A stretch of 49,319 nt of DNA from UBA12158 sp035562735 (GTDB taxonomy: Bacteria > Patescibacteriota > Microgenomatia > UBA12405), in NCBI GenBank assembly GCA_035562735.1, contig DATMWB010000025.1:1-49319 (forward strand). Reading direction: 5' to 3'. Below the pieces are notes generated by a model, which was not told the origin of the DNA, did not search any database, and saw only the letters and a list, made by a program, of their open reading frames with translations. Numbering within the stretch: the stretch's first letter is position 1; each line of letters opens with the position of its first letter. The translations under genes were made by a program, and so were the position numbers. Positions 31,568-40,748 of the stretch are shown one piece after another.

Positions 31568-33543
31568 GGCTTCTTCCAACTAGCCCACTTACAGTTTGGG
31601 TAATCACTACAGCCAAAAAACTTTTTGCCGCTTTTAGTCCTCTTCACCACCCCTTCATGTCCACACAATGGACACATAAAACCCGCCTTTTCTGTCAGAG
31701 GCGCTGTATATTTGCACTCCGGAAATCGGGAACAGGATACAAATTTTCCAAATCTACCCACCCTAATCACCAAGTCCCCTTCACTACAACTTGGACATTT
31801 TTCCCCAATACTCTCAACTTTTACTTTTACCCGATCAGCATTTGCCTCGACACTTTTTAAATCAATTTCAAATGTCTTCCAAAAATCTTTCATCATTTTT
31901 TTCCAATCAACCTTTCCCAAGGCTATCTTATCTAGGTCCGATTCCATATCCGCAGTAAAAGGTAAAGATAAAATCTTAGGAAAATTTTTCGTCAGAAACT
32001 CATTTGTTGCCATTCCCAAGCTCGTTGGTTTAAATCTACCTTCTTCCCTCTCAACATATTGTCTGGCGATAATTGTGGTTATAATCGGCGCGTAAGTTGA
32101 AGGTCTTCCTATACCCTGTTTTTCCAAGGATGCTACTAATGAAGCATCAGAATATCTCGGCATTGGACTCGTTTCCGTCTCCACCACCTTAATTTCATTG
32201 GCTTTCAATTTTTCACCAATTTCAAGTTTAGGTAACACTTGGTCCTCGTGTTTATCCCCAGAAATTTTATAAAAACCGTCAAAGACAACCCTTAAACCAG
32301 TAGTTCTAAACAATGATTCTTTGTTTACCAAATCCACACTATTACTCTCGAGTCTGGCTTGAGCACCCTGTGTTGCCACTGCTCTTCTCCATATGAGCTG
32401 ATAAAGTTTCAGTTCTTTGCTATCTAAATTTTGAGGTTCGACGGTAGCGACATGTGTCGGTCTAATGGCTTCATGAGCTTCCTGAGCATTTTTTGAAGTA
32501 TTTTTATACAGTCTTATTTTAGGTGACAAATAATTTGTCCCATATTCCTTCTGAATATATTCTCGAAACTCCCCAACTGCCTTATCCGATAAATATACCG
32601 AATCAGTTCGATGATAAGTTATCAATCCTTGTTCATAAAGCCTTTGGGCCAAAGTCATAGTTTGTTTTCCAGACCAACCAAAACGTCTAGCTCCTGCTTG
32701 TTGTAATTTTGAAGTTGTAAAAGCTGGTAAAGGTGATTTGGATGATTCCCTTCCCAACACCTTGGCAACAGTAAACTCATCATCAAGCCCAGACACAAAT
32801 CCATCAGCATCCTTTTGATTCGTAAATAAAGATTTTGAAAAACTATATTCCCCGTCAAAAAGTTTTATTCTTGTACTTTCAATAAAACTTTTTCCTTCCA
32901 CCTTTTGTAACTCGGCTTCAAAATTTTCTTTTTTATTAAATAAAGCTGAAATTCTAAAATATTTTTCTTTTTTAAAGGCCTCAATCTCCATTTCTCTTTC
33001 ACAAATTAATCTAACAGCAACCGATTGAACCCTTCCAGCAGACAAACCACGTCTAACTTTCTTCCATAGTACAGGTGACAAGGAATATCCTACCACCCTG
33101 TCCAAAACTCTCCTTCCTTGTTGAGCGTTGACCAAGTTCATATCAAGCTTTGTTGCTTTTTTTAATGCCCCTTCAACTGCTTCTTTTGTAATCTCATGAA
33201 AGGTTACTCTAGAAATCTTATCTACATCTACTTTTTTCTTTTGGCCTTCGGTCAACAACCATTGCACATGCCAAGCAATTGCTTCTCCTTCTCGATCAGG
33301 GTCAGAAGCCAAATATATCTCCTTGGCCCCATTTGATAGTTTACCCAACTGAGATACTACATCTCTTTTTTTTGAATCAATCACATAATCCACCGTAAAA
33401 TTCTTTAAATCTACACCCATTTTATTACTTGGTAAATCCCGAAAATGTCCGACTGTTGCCATTACCTCAAAATCATCTCCTAAATATCGAGAAATTGTTC
33501 TTGCCTTAGTTGGTGACTCTACTATTAATAATCTTTTATTCAT
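31564..33543 (-). CDS. topA: DNA topoisomerase I (type IA)
   Basis: 659 aa. TOPRIM starts at RLLIVESPTKARTI; SDPDREGEAIAWH (80-92) holds the metal-binding DxD-E set. The active Tyr is Y310 in LITYHRTDS. RGLSAGRVQSVAVRLI and RPTHV are family motifs. The C-terminus has two Cys4 zinc ribbons (CPSC..CSRFPECK and CPLC..CSDYPNCK) at about 593-655. It relaxes negative supercoils. Somewhat shorter than the E. coli enzyme (fewer C-terminal ribbons), as usual in small genomes. Confidence 0.97.
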   Translation of the reverse strand: MNKRLLIVESPTKARTISRYLGDDFEVMATVGHFRDLPSNKMGVDLKNFTVDYVIDSKKRDVVSQLGKLSNGAKEIYLASDPDREGEAIAWHVQWLLTEGQKKKVDVDKISRVTFHEITKEAVEGALKKATKLDMNLVNAQQGRRVLDRVVGYSLSPVLWKKVRRGLSAGRVQSVAVRLICEREMEIEAFKKEKYFRISALFNKKENFEAELQKVEGKSFIESTRIKLFDGEYSFSKSLFTNQKDADGFVSGLDDEFTVAKVLGRESSKSPLPAFTTSKLQQAGARRFGWSGKQTMTLAQRLYEQGLITYHRTDSVYLSDKAVGEFREYIQKEYGTNYLSPKIRLYKNTSKNAQEAHEAIRPTHVATVEPQNLDSKELKLYQLIWRRAVATQGAQARLESNSVDLVNKESLFRTTGLRVVFDGFYKISGDKHEDQVLPKLEIGEKLKANEIKVVETETSPMPRYSDASLVASLEKQGIGRPSTYAPIITTIIARQYVEREEGRFKPTSLGMATNEFLTKNFPKILSLPFTADMESDLDKIALGKVDWKKMMKDFWKTFEIDLKSVEANADRVKVKVESIGEKCPSCSEGDLVIRVGRFGKFVSCSRFPECKYTAPLTEKAGFMCPLCGHEGVVKRTKSGKKFFGCSDYPNCKWASWKKP

Positions 33544-33574
33544 TGTTTTATATTTTTCTATATTTTTTTACTAT

Positions 33575-33622
33575 TCTAGTTTCTAGCCTGCCCGCCGTGG
33601 CGGGAATCTAGTTTCAAGTTTC
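33575..33622. repeat. Dispersed repeat TCTAGTTTCTAG with a CCCGCC-GT-GGCGGG hairpin
   Basis: Intergenic between dprA-like and topA. TCTAGTTTCTAG (33575-33586) also occurs at 38627-38638 inside a gene; related text is at 40304-40335 and 43860-43887. The GC-rich hairpin (33591-33604) is out of character with the surrounding AT-rich sequence. Confidence 0.6.
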
Positions 33623-33648
33623 TTTTTCTAAACTTTGTTCATTGTTAT

Positions 33649-34071
33649 CTATTGTAATACCTCTGTCAAGTCATCCAAATCCACCAATGGAGTCGCCCCT
33701 TCCTTTATCAACCAATTCGTTGACACACTTCCTTCATCAAAAATTCTTCCTGGAACACAAAAAACTTCTTTTCCCTTTTCAATAAAATTTGACGCTAGCA
33801 ACAGCGTTCCACTCTTTCTCCCTCCTTCAATTATTACCAAAAAATCAGCATAATTTGCCACTTCTTCGTTCAGCTTTCCAAAATCTTTACCCTCAAAAAC
33901 TTTGTATATTAGTTTTAGTTCCTGACACTTTCTTATCACTTCATTGTTACACCCCATAACTTTTATTGTCACCGCTTCCGCTTTATCTCTCAAGAAAATT
34001 ATTATTTCTTCAATTACCTCTTTTCCGTACCCACTCATATACCTACTCCCTACAATTGCCACTTTTTTCAT
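33649..34071 (-). CDS. Minimal DprA-like protein (SLOG fold)
   Basis: 140 aa. VAIVGSRYMSGYG (start of the Rossmann core), IIEGGRKSGTLLLASNF and VFCVPGRIFDEGSVSTNWLI, then KEGATPLVDLDDL, are DprA/Smf motifs. Ordinary DprA is about 290-370 aa; here the N-terminal SAM-like and C-terminal winged-helix parts are missing, as is the stretch with SGxAxGID. It may bind single-stranded DNA and load RecA as DprA does, or bind a nucleotide; gene order next to topA mirrors the dprA-topA pair of many bacteria. Confidence 0.75.
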   Translation of the reverse strand: MKKVAIVGSRYMSGYGKEVIEEIIIFLRDKAEAVTIKVMGCNNEVIRKCQELKLIYKVFEGKDFGKLNEEVANYADFLVIIEGGRKSGTLLLASNFIEKGKEVFCVPGRIFDEGSVSTNWLIKEGATPLVDLDDLTEVLQ

Positions 34072-34165
34072 ATTTCAATTTTCAAATAATAACCCCTCAT
34101 TAAATAGTATATTTTAAAAAATGTTTTTAATTGAAAAACTAGTTATGTATTTTATATAAAGGTTT

Positions 34166-34273
34166 TCCCCTCCCTCCCTGGGGGGTTAGGAGGTGGGTCA
34201 ATTTTTATTTTTTATAATTTTATTTATATATAAAAAGTTCTATCCCCCTTCATCAAGGGGGATGCAGGGGGTT
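34166..34273. repeat. Two copies of a C-tract/G-tract dispersed repeat
   Basis: Copies at 34166-34200 (CCCCTCCCTCCCTGGGGGG then TTAGGAGGTGGG) and 34241-34273 (CCCCCTTCATCAAGGGGG then ATGCAGGGGG). Each is a short hairpin followed by a G-rich tail. A third copy is in the Wzy/TPR gene at 39340-39370. They fill most of the 211-bp gap between PBP2 and the DprA-like gene; nothing else is visible there. Confidence 0.6.
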
Positions 34274-34282
34274 TAATTTATC

Positions 34283-35821
34283 TTATGGCGTCGGGGTTGT
34301 TTGATATCTTGGCACCACGGTATTTTCTTCATTAAACCACTCTTTTAAAATATCTCCCACTATTGGTGCCGCCACATCACTTCCCTCTCCACCTCTTTCA
34401 ACCAAAACAGTGATAGATATTTCAGGATTTTGCGCAGGCGCAAAAGCAGTCAACCAGGCATGGGTATCTTTGCTACCATCACCCAATTCAGCCGTACCAG
34501 TTTTACAGGCAATTTCCGTTTTAAAATTAAAAAGTGGCCATGCGGTTCCGCCACTATCACACGCCTCTCTCATACCCTCTATTACTAAATCCCAATTCTT
34601 TGGTTTCGCTTTTAGCTCAACGCATTTTACTAGGCTATTCTCCAAAATACTCATCGTACATTTTTGCCCCTTTGTAGCCACTATATTTGTCATCTGATTT
34701 ATTTGAAGTGGAGTTGTTGTCAAATTTCCCTGACCAATTGACAAATGGTATGTATCCCCAAGATACCACCTTTCCCCCATATTTTCTCTTTTCCACTTAT
34801 CGTCTGGTATCAAACCACTCACCTCCCCTGGCAATTCAACTCCTGTCGTCGCCCCCAATCCAAATTTTGTCGCCCAAAACTTTATTCTCTCGACCCCCAT
34901 CTCCTCACCTAATTTATAGAAGAAAATATCATTTGATCTCTTTAACGCCTTCACCACATCAACCATTCCATCGGTTGTCCCTCTTTTTGTCCACAACCAA
35001 TTATTAAATTCATAATCACCAATTTTAATAACCCCAGTGTCTTCAAATAATGTACTCCCTTCAATTGTCCCGTCCTCCAAAGCCCCCAATGCCTCCAAAG
35101 GCTTAAATACACTACCTGGATGATATTTTGCTCCAATAGCTCTATTGAGCATCGGTAAATTTCCAGTATCTTCAAGATAGGTTTTAATCGTATCTTTGTC
35201 ATAGCTATAATTAAAATTATTTGCATCATAACTTGGAGAAGACACCAGCGCTAAAACTTTTCCTGTTTCCGGCTGACTCACTACCACCACCGCTTTTTTT
35301 CCCTCAAGAAGCTTATAGATCTTATCTTGCCAATAAGCATCAATACTCAAAATGACATCTTTTCCTCTTATTGCGTCCATTTGTCCCAAATCCCGATTAT
35401 TTTTACCAGTTGCGTCTACCTCCACTAATTTATAGCCATCAACACCCATCAACTCACAATCCATTACACTCTCAACCCCAGCTCTACCCACCACACTTTG
35501 ATTGTGTAAGTCTCGACCACATTTCCCATTTTTTAGTTCATCTTGATTAACACTGCCCAAATAACCGGTCACATTTGAGGTCGCCTCTCCATATGGATAA
35601 TATCGTCTAATCACTTCATCAAAATTTACATTGTCTGCAATTGTCCTTCCCTTTCTGTCTAAAATTTTTCCTCTCTCTGCCGGAATTCCAATTCTAGTTA
35701 CCCTATTATTCAAGGCCATATCACGATAGTAATTACCCTTAATTACATTAAGCTTAATAACCGTCACCAATAAAACACCAAAACTCAATACTAAAGCCGC
35801 TTGTAACCACCAATACTTCAT
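34283..35821 (-). CDS. mrdA: Penicillin-binding protein 2 (peptidoglycan transpeptidase)
   Basis: 512 aa. N-terminal membrane anchor (residues 8-24), dimerisation region with GIPAERGKILDRKGRTIA and RAGVESVMD, then the transpeptidase domain: SVFK (S237, acyl-enzyme Ser), SND (S296) and KTGTAE (K440). These three motifs are intact. It cross-links elongating peptidoglycan at the outer face of the membrane. 2 bp downstream of mreB on the same strand, the expected cell-shape pairing. The end is Thr/Pro-rich. Confidence 0.95.
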   Translation of the reverse strand: MKYWWLQAALVLSFGVLLVTVIKLNVIKGNYYRDMALNNRVTRIGIPAERGKILDRKGRTIADNVNFDEVIRRYYPYGEATSNVTGYLGSVNQDELKNGKCGRDLHNQSVVGRAGVESVMDCELMGVDGYKLVEVDATGKNNRDLGQMDAIRGKDVILSIDAYWQDKIYKLLEGKKAVVVVSQPETGKVLALVSSPSYDANNFNYSYDKDTIKTYLEDTGNLPMLNRAIGAKYHPGSVFKPLEALGALEDGTIEGSTLFEDTGVIKIGDYEFNNWLWTKRGTTDGMVDVVKALKRSNDIFFYKLGEEMGVERIKFWATKFGLGATTGVELPGEVSGLIPDDKWKRENMGERWYLGDTYHLSIGQGNLTTTPLQINQMTNIVATKGQKCTMSILENSLVKCVELKAKPKNWDLVIEGMREACDSGGTAWPLFNFKTEIACKTGTAELGDGSKDTHAWLTAFAPAQNPEISITVLVERGGEGSDVAAPIVGDILKEWFNEENTVVPRYQTTPTP

Positions 35822-35823
35822 TT

Positions 35824-36858
35824 TTAGTTCATACTAGAAACTAATTTAATTCTTTGAAACCAATCATCATTCTCCAACAATTCACCTTCTCCCTTTACCA
35901 CCCCATAAGTAGGGTTTGAAACAACCAAAGCATTTATCTTTATTTCTTCTTCAATCTGTTTATCTATACCCGGAAAAAGCGATCCACCACCTGACATAAT
36001 GACCCCTCTTTTTAAAACATCATCTGTCATTTCCGTTGGCATCTCATCTAAAACTACTTTCACCAAGTTTACAATTCTTTTTACATTCAAAGCCGTCGCC
36101 TCTCTTATTTCTTCCACCCTTAAACGAATACTTTTAGGTAAATTGCTTTCCAAATCCCTTCCTCTGATGACCCCACCCATATCTATTTTCACTTTTTCTG
36201 CCGTGTTTTTTCCAATCAACAGTCCATATTTCATCTTTACATAATTAATTATTGATTCATCAAAATCATTACCCCCCATTTCTAGGCCTCGACTTATCAC
36301 CACTCCACCCATAGAAACCAAACTAGCTTCAGTTTTTCCCCCACCAATATCCAAAAACAAAACTCCCCCACTTTCATCCAACTTAAAACCACTTCCCAAT
36401 ACCCCCAGGACTCCACTTTCTATCAAAATTACCCTCGATACGCCCACCTGGGAAAAAATCGAACGAAAAGCCCTTTTTTGAACATCACTAATAGTCCCAG
36501 GGACTCCCACAATCACTCTTGGTTTCAAAAACTTTGGATAAGAACTAGGAATTTCATTTGTTAATTTCATAAAATATGCCACCAAAGCTTCAGCCGTCAC
36601 CAAATCAGCAACTGCTCCCCGACTAATTGGCGCCACCACCTCGATTTGTTTTGGTTCTCTATTTATCATTTCTTTTGCTCTAAGGCCATAGATTAATAAC
36701 TTATGAATTCCATTTTTCCGTTTTTTTAGTCTTGCCACCATTGAAGGCTCATCAACAATTACTCCCTTACCTCTGGTATAAATTTTAATACTGCTACTTC
36801 CCAAATCAACCCCTATCTCCCAAAAAAAATTTGCAATAAAATTTGACCACCACTTCAC
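35824..36858 (-). CDS. mreB: MreB-like cell-shape actin homologue
   Basis: 344 aa. GVDLGSSSIKIYTRGKGV is phosphate-1, FLDIGGGKTEASLVS is phosphate-2, and GVIMSGGGSLFPGID is the adenosine motif; PISRGAVADLVTAE is an MreB feature. It directs elongation with PBP2. The N-terminal MKWWSNFIANFFWEIG is a likely membrane-binding amphipathic helix. Start is GTG, 6 nt after TATACT (36865-36870), suggesting a leaderless transcript carrying mreB and the PBP2 gene. Confidence 0.93.
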   Translation of the reverse strand: MKWWSNFIANFFWEIGVDLGSSSIKIYTRGKGVIVDEPSMVARLKKRKNGIHKLLIYGLRAKEMINREPKQIEVVAPISRGAVADLVTAEALVAYFMKLTNEIPSSYPKFLKPRVIVGVPGTISDVQKRAFRSIFSQVGVSRVILIESGVLGVLGSGFKLDESGGVLFLDIGGGKTEASLVSMGGVVISRGLEMGGNDFDESIINYVKMKYGLLIGKNTAEKVKIDMGGVIRGRDLESNLPKSIRLRVEEIREATALNVKRIVNLVKVVLDEMPTEMTDDVLKRGVIMSGGGSLFPGIDKQIEEEIKINALVVSNPTYGVVKGEGELLENDDWFQRIKLVSSMN

Positions 36859-36882
36859 TCCATCAGTATAGCAAGTTTTATC

Positions 36883-38172
36883 TTATTGCCCATCTCTATT
36901 TCGCAGGGTATGTTCTCCCTTCATCATTTTTGCCAATTCTCTTGGAACTGCATCTAACAACTTTCCGGCCTCACCCCCCTTACCTTTAAAATAATCCAGA
37001 TTTAGTAAACCGGCCATTAGTATCTCATCAGATCCAACTCCATCTTCTCTCACCCCATGTCTAGCCAACAATTTTCCGGTTCCGGGATTTCGGACTTCAC
37101 CACAGCAACCTTCATACAATTTCCAAAATTCAACTTTCGCTTCATCAAAAGAGAGATGACGTTCATCCATCTGATAACCTACAAATACTTCGAAAAAAGC
37201 TGCCCCATATGGATAAGAAAATTCATAAGACCTAGCTGGCTTGTCAAAACCATGTTTTTCCGCAAAATCATATAATTTTGTTGGGGACATAACTTTTGAA
37301 AAGTCACCCTCAGGTCTTTCTTCAAATATGTCTCTTAAACCTCTTTGAAGCAATGGATATTCACCATTTCGTACATCTCTGCCATAAATTCCCTCAACAT
37401 ATCTTCTGGCAAAAGCTACTGCCGCACCTTCAACTAAACCTGGTACGGCACAATTTCCATATCTTTCATAAGCAACGGCATGAACCATCTCATGAACTGC
37501 CACACCCATAAACATGCCATCGTGTGCACCAATATCTGCAGCCGACTCCTCAGGCATAACTATTACCCCACCCCAATGAAAAGCCCTTATTTTATAGGGT
37601 AAAAAAATTACATCAAGACCCTTTATCTTGTCTCCCGGAGGAAAATCATCTGCCACACCAGCTGCTACATCCTCAAAAAGTCCCGCCATGGCTTCTGCCC
37701 GAAATTGTCCAACTCTTAATCCTTTTTCACCTTGTCTGAAAGCATGAATCTTTACTTTCCCTCCCTTACCCACAACTTCTCCATATTTAAATATATTTTC
37801 ATCAATTTCCTCACCGGCAGCCATACAATCCAATAAATAAATACGCCTTTCTCCTAAAATTTTTCCATTCATGAGCACTTTTGGTACCCCCATTCCGACT
37901 TGATCAGCCCTTTCCAGAGCGTCATGTGCAAATTTCCTGGCCAAATTTTCATCACCCGCTTCACCTTCTTCTCTTAACCTACCATCCCAATTATTATATT
38001 TTGCCTCTCTATATCTTTGAATTTCATCATCGTTCAATCCACGTAACCTACCAAAATAATACACACCATCTTTTGGAACTCTATGATATTCACCTGGAAC
38101 AAGTTTTTTGGGTACCTCATTAATTAATTTATTGACTGCGTCAACCCCTGGAGAAATGACATCAATTGACAT
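36883..38172 (-). CDS. Zinc metallopeptidase-like protein (gluzincin pattern)
   Basis: 429 aa, no signal peptide. HEMVHAVAYERYG (227-239) is an HExxH helix, and the third ligand would be E248 in VPGLVEGAAVAFA, 17 residues after the second His, as in gluzincins of the MA clan. The rest is unlike any family I can name. It is divergent from the Wzy/TPR gene and upstream of mreB on the same strand. Peptidase activity is inferred only from the motif. Confidence 0.6.
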   Translation of the reverse strand: MSIDVISPGVDAVNKLINEVPKKLVPGEYHRVPKDGVYYFGRLRGLNDDEIQRYREAKYNNWDGRLREEGEAGDENLARKFAHDALERADQVGMGVPKVLMNGKILGERRIYLLDCMAAGEEIDENIFKYGEVVGKGGKVKIHAFRQGEKGLRVGQFRAEAMAGLFEDVAAGVADDFPPGDKIKGLDVIFLPYKIRAFHWGGVIVMPEESAADIGAHDGMFMGVAVHEMVHAVAYERYGNCAVPGLVEGAAVAFARRYVEGIYGRDVRNGEYPLLQRGLRDIFEERPEGDFSKVMSPTKLYDFAEKHGFDKPARSYEFSYPYGAAFFEVFVGYQMDERHLSFDEAKVEFWKLYEGCCGEVRNPGTGKLLARHGVREDGVGSDEILMAGLLNLDYFKGKGGEAGKLLDAVPRELAKMMKGEHTLRNRDGQ

Positions 38173-38216
38173 AAATTTCTAAAAAAATTGTATCACGCTA
38201 TACTATGTTTATCTAA

Positions 38217-40175
38217 ATGAAAAAAGTTATATCAATCATTCAATTTTTATATCTTAATCTCTTCTTTTTCACCCCGCTAATTTTTACACCACTTACCTCC
38301 GAACTTTTTGAAGTTCCGAAAATGTATTTTGTTTATTTCATCACCCTCACCATTCTCTTCTTTCACTTATTAAATTGGCTCAAGGGCAAAGTCCCCTTAT
38401 TCTCAAAAAATAAATTAAATATTCCATTACTAGTCTTCTTCTCCACTCAACTAATTTCAACCTTTTTTTCAGTCGACATCCACACTTCTCTCTTTGGATA
38501 TTACTCTCGTCTCAATGGTGGACTTTTGTCATTGGCTTCCTTCTCTATCTTATTTTTTGTCCTTCCCCAATATCTAAATCCCAAATTTATCAATAAATTA
38601 ATCAATTCCATTCTTGTTTCTGGTCTTCTAGTTTCTAGTTACGGGATCTTGGAGCACTTTGGAATTGACAAACACCTCTGGGTCCAAGATGTCCAATCAC
38701 GAGTCTTTTCAACACTTGGACAACCAAATTGGCTCGCTGCCTACCTCTGTATTCTCCTCCCTTTCGCTATAAATAAATTATTAAATTCAAAGTCAAAATT
38801 CCAATCCACTATTTACTTCTTACTAATTACTAATTACTACCTGTGTTTACTTTTTACAAAATCAAAATCCGGTATCCTCGCCGCAGTTATTTCTATAGGT
38901 ATTTATTTTATCCTTAAGCTCTTTCAAAGGACTAATTTTAAAACTCTTATTCCTCTACTACTTATCTTCTTATCTACTTCTCTAACTATATCTAACCCTA
39001 TCAAAGATTACTTTTTTCCTCAAAAATTAGTACCACCAACCACTCAAACAAGCACATTAAACATCACCCCCAGTGAAGATATTCGAAAAATTGTTTGGGC
39101 TGGTTCTGTCGATTTATGGAAACGCTTTCCCCTCTTTGGCACTGGTCCCGAATCTTTTGCATACACCTACTATTGGACAAGACCTGCCGCTCACAACCTA
39201 ACTTCTGAATGGGATTTTCTTTACAACAAAGCTCACAATGAGTACCTAAACTACCTTGCCACCACTGGCACACTCGGCTTCATTTCATATATGTTCTTTA
39301 TCATTACTATAATAATTTTTTTGATAAAAAGAATTTTCTCCTCTCCTTTTTCAAAGGAGGGGCAGGGGGTAGATTTCAACATCGCCATTCTTACCTCTTT
39401 TATTTCAATTCTTATAACAAACTTTGCCGGTTTTTCAGTCGTTATTACGTCCCTCTTCTTTTTCCTTTTACCCATCTTTTCCCCTCCCGAATCACCATCA
39501 AAAGCAGATCAAAAACCTAAAGCAAAATTATTTTTTATTATCCTTGTTTTTTGTTTTTTGTTCCTTGGCTTTAAAGTCTTATCTTTTCTAATTGCCGACA
39601 TTGCTTACAATCATTCTCAAACATATTTAACAAAGCAACAATTTGCAACCGCCAAGCAATTCATCAATCTCTCAATATATTTCCGACCAAAAGAAGCCAT
39701 ATACCACAGCTTAGCCGCCTCTATTGCCTCAAAAAACGACCAAGTCGCTCTTGCAGTAAACCATTCAAACATCTCCCTCACCCTCTCTCCAGCCTCTACA
39801 AATTTATGGAAAGAAAGAGCTCAATTATTTTCTGAATTATCAGCAAAAGACCCCTCTTATTTTGCCTACGCCATTGACGCTCTTGAAAAATCATCCCTAC
39901 TTGCTCCTAGTGATGCCAAAATATTTTACCTTTTAGGTAAGTTTTATGAAGCTGCTTCAAAAAATGAAGAAGCTATAAAAAATTATCAACAAGCCTTACT
40001 CCTAAAACCAAACTACGACCACGCCTCCTTTGCCCTTGGCGAAAGGTATTTTAACGACAAAAATTATGACAAAGCAAAAAAATATTTTGAAATCACTCTC
40101 CAATATGCTCCAACCAATACCGATGCGAAAAATTATTTAGAAAAAATTATTTCTCTCTCCCCAAAGTCGCGTTAA
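38217..40175 (+). CDS. O-antigen ligase/polymerase-like (Wzy_C) membrane protein with C-terminal TPRs
   Basis: 652 aa. About 11-12 membrane helices; the large external loop contains FGTGPESFAYTYYW and KAHNEYLNYLATTGTLGF, the Wzy_C/WaaL signature. After the last helix (about 440-460) come tetratricopeptide repeats, clearest in IFYLLGKFYEAASKNEEAI, then NYQQALLLKPNY, and ASFALGERYFNDKNYDKAKK. Such proteins polymerise or ligate surface glycans, or glycosylate pili. An in-frame repeat at 39340-39370 adds about ten residues (PFSKEGQG) in a cytoplasmic loop. TATACT lies 12 nt upstream of the ATG. Confidence 0.85.
   Translation: MKKVISIIQFLYLNLFFFTPLIFTPLTSELFEVPKMYFVYFITLTILFFHLLNWLKGKVPLFSKNKLNIPLLVFFSTQLISTFFSVDIHTSLFGYYSRLNGGLLSLASFSILFFVLPQYLNPKFINKLINSILVSGLLVSSYGILEHFGIDKHLWVQDVQSRVFSTLGQPNWLAAYLCILLPFAINKLLNSKSKFQSTIYFLLITNYYLCLLFTKSKSGILAAVISIGIYFILKLFQRTNFKTLIPLLLIFLSTSLTISNPIKDYFFPQKLVPPTTQTSTLNITPSEDIRKIVWAGSVDLWKRFPLFGTGPESFAYTYYWTRPAAHNLTSEWDFLYNKAHNEYLNYLATTGTLGFISYMFFIITIIIFLIKRIFSSPFSKEGQGVDFNIAILTSFISILITNFAGFSVVITSLFFFLLPIFSPPESPSKADQKPKAKLFFIILVFCFLFLGFKVLSFLIADIAYNHSQTYLTKQQFATAKQFINLSIYFRPKEAIYHSLAASIASKNDQVALAVNHSNISLTLSPASTNLWKERAQLFSELSAKDPSYFAYAIDALEKSSLLAPSDAKIFYLLGKFYEAASKNEEAIKNYQQALLLKPNYDHASFALGERYFNDKNYDKAKKYFEITLQYAPTNTDAKNYLEKIISLSPKSR
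39340..39370 (+). repeat. Dispersed repeat inside the Wzy/TPR gene
   Basis: A 7-bp stem CTCCTTT/AAAGGAG followed by a G-rich tail (GGGGCAGGGGG), the same class as 34166-34200 and 34241-34273. It keeps the frame open and lies in a predicted loop. Confidence 0.6.
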
Positions 40176-40713
40176 CATCAGCTGCTATTTTCTTTTTTCC
40201 TACCCAAGAATAAAATTTTCCACCCTCTCTTTTAATATGGTCCACAAATAAAACTCCATCAAGATGGTCTACTTCATGTTGCCACACAATAGCCCCGAAT
40301 CCCTCTAGAATCTCGTTTCTTGTTTCTAGTTTCTTATTTATTATTTCCTCCCAACTAACTTTAATTTTCAAATATCTCTTTACCGTCCCATACAAATCAG
40401 GAAAAGACAAACATCCTTCAAGGAAATCACTCTCATTGCCTTCATTATCAATTATCTTTGGATATACCTTTTCCCCAAAAGAAGCCTCAAGCCTCGGGTT
40501 AATCAATATCCTAACTTTTTCTCCTTCTTTTATTCCCAAAAAACTTTTCGAAATCCCAATCTGAGGTGCCGCCAAACCTGCCCCATTTTCAGAAGCCTCC
40601 AACATCTCTTTTAATATCTCAATTTCCCTAAGAAACTCTTCATCAACTCTTATTATTTGCTCTGTCCTTGTTCTCAAGACCTTACTTGGAAACATTACTA
40701 TTTCACGTTTCAT
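40147..40713 (-). CDS. def: Peptide deformylase
   Basis: 188 aa. All three motifs are present: GAGLAAPQIG (44-53), EGCLSFP (C101 metal ligand), QHEVDHLDG (H146, E147, H150). It removes the formyl group from new proteins; fmt lies 0.9 kb away. Residues about 125-137 (NKKLETRNEIL) derive from a dispersed AGAAACTAG-type repeat. ATG is 5 nt from TAAAAT (40719-40724): leaderless. Its 3' end overlaps the Wzy/TPR gene by 29 bp. Confidence 0.96.
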   Translation of the reverse strand: MKREIVMFPSKVLRTRTEQIIRVDEEFLREIEILKEMLEASENGAGLAAPQIGISKSFLGIKEGEKVRILINPRLEASFGEKVYPKIIDNEGNESDFLEGCLSFPDLYGTVKRYLKIKVSWEEIINKKLETRNEILEGFGAIVWQHEVDHLDGVLFVDHIKREGGKFYSWVGKKKIAADVNATLGREK

Positions 40714-40718
40714 AGTCT

Positions 40719-40742
40719 ATTTTACCAAAAACATGATAAAAT
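40719..40742. promoter_or_regulatory. Divergent leaderless promoters of def and the RmlD-like gene
   Basis: TAAAAT on the minus strand (40719-40724) is 5 nt before the def ATG; TAAAAT on the plus strand (40737-40742) is 6 nt before the ATG at 40749. The two start codons are only 35 bp apart. -35 elements are not clear. Confidence 0.5.
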
Positions 40743-40748
40743 CCGCCA

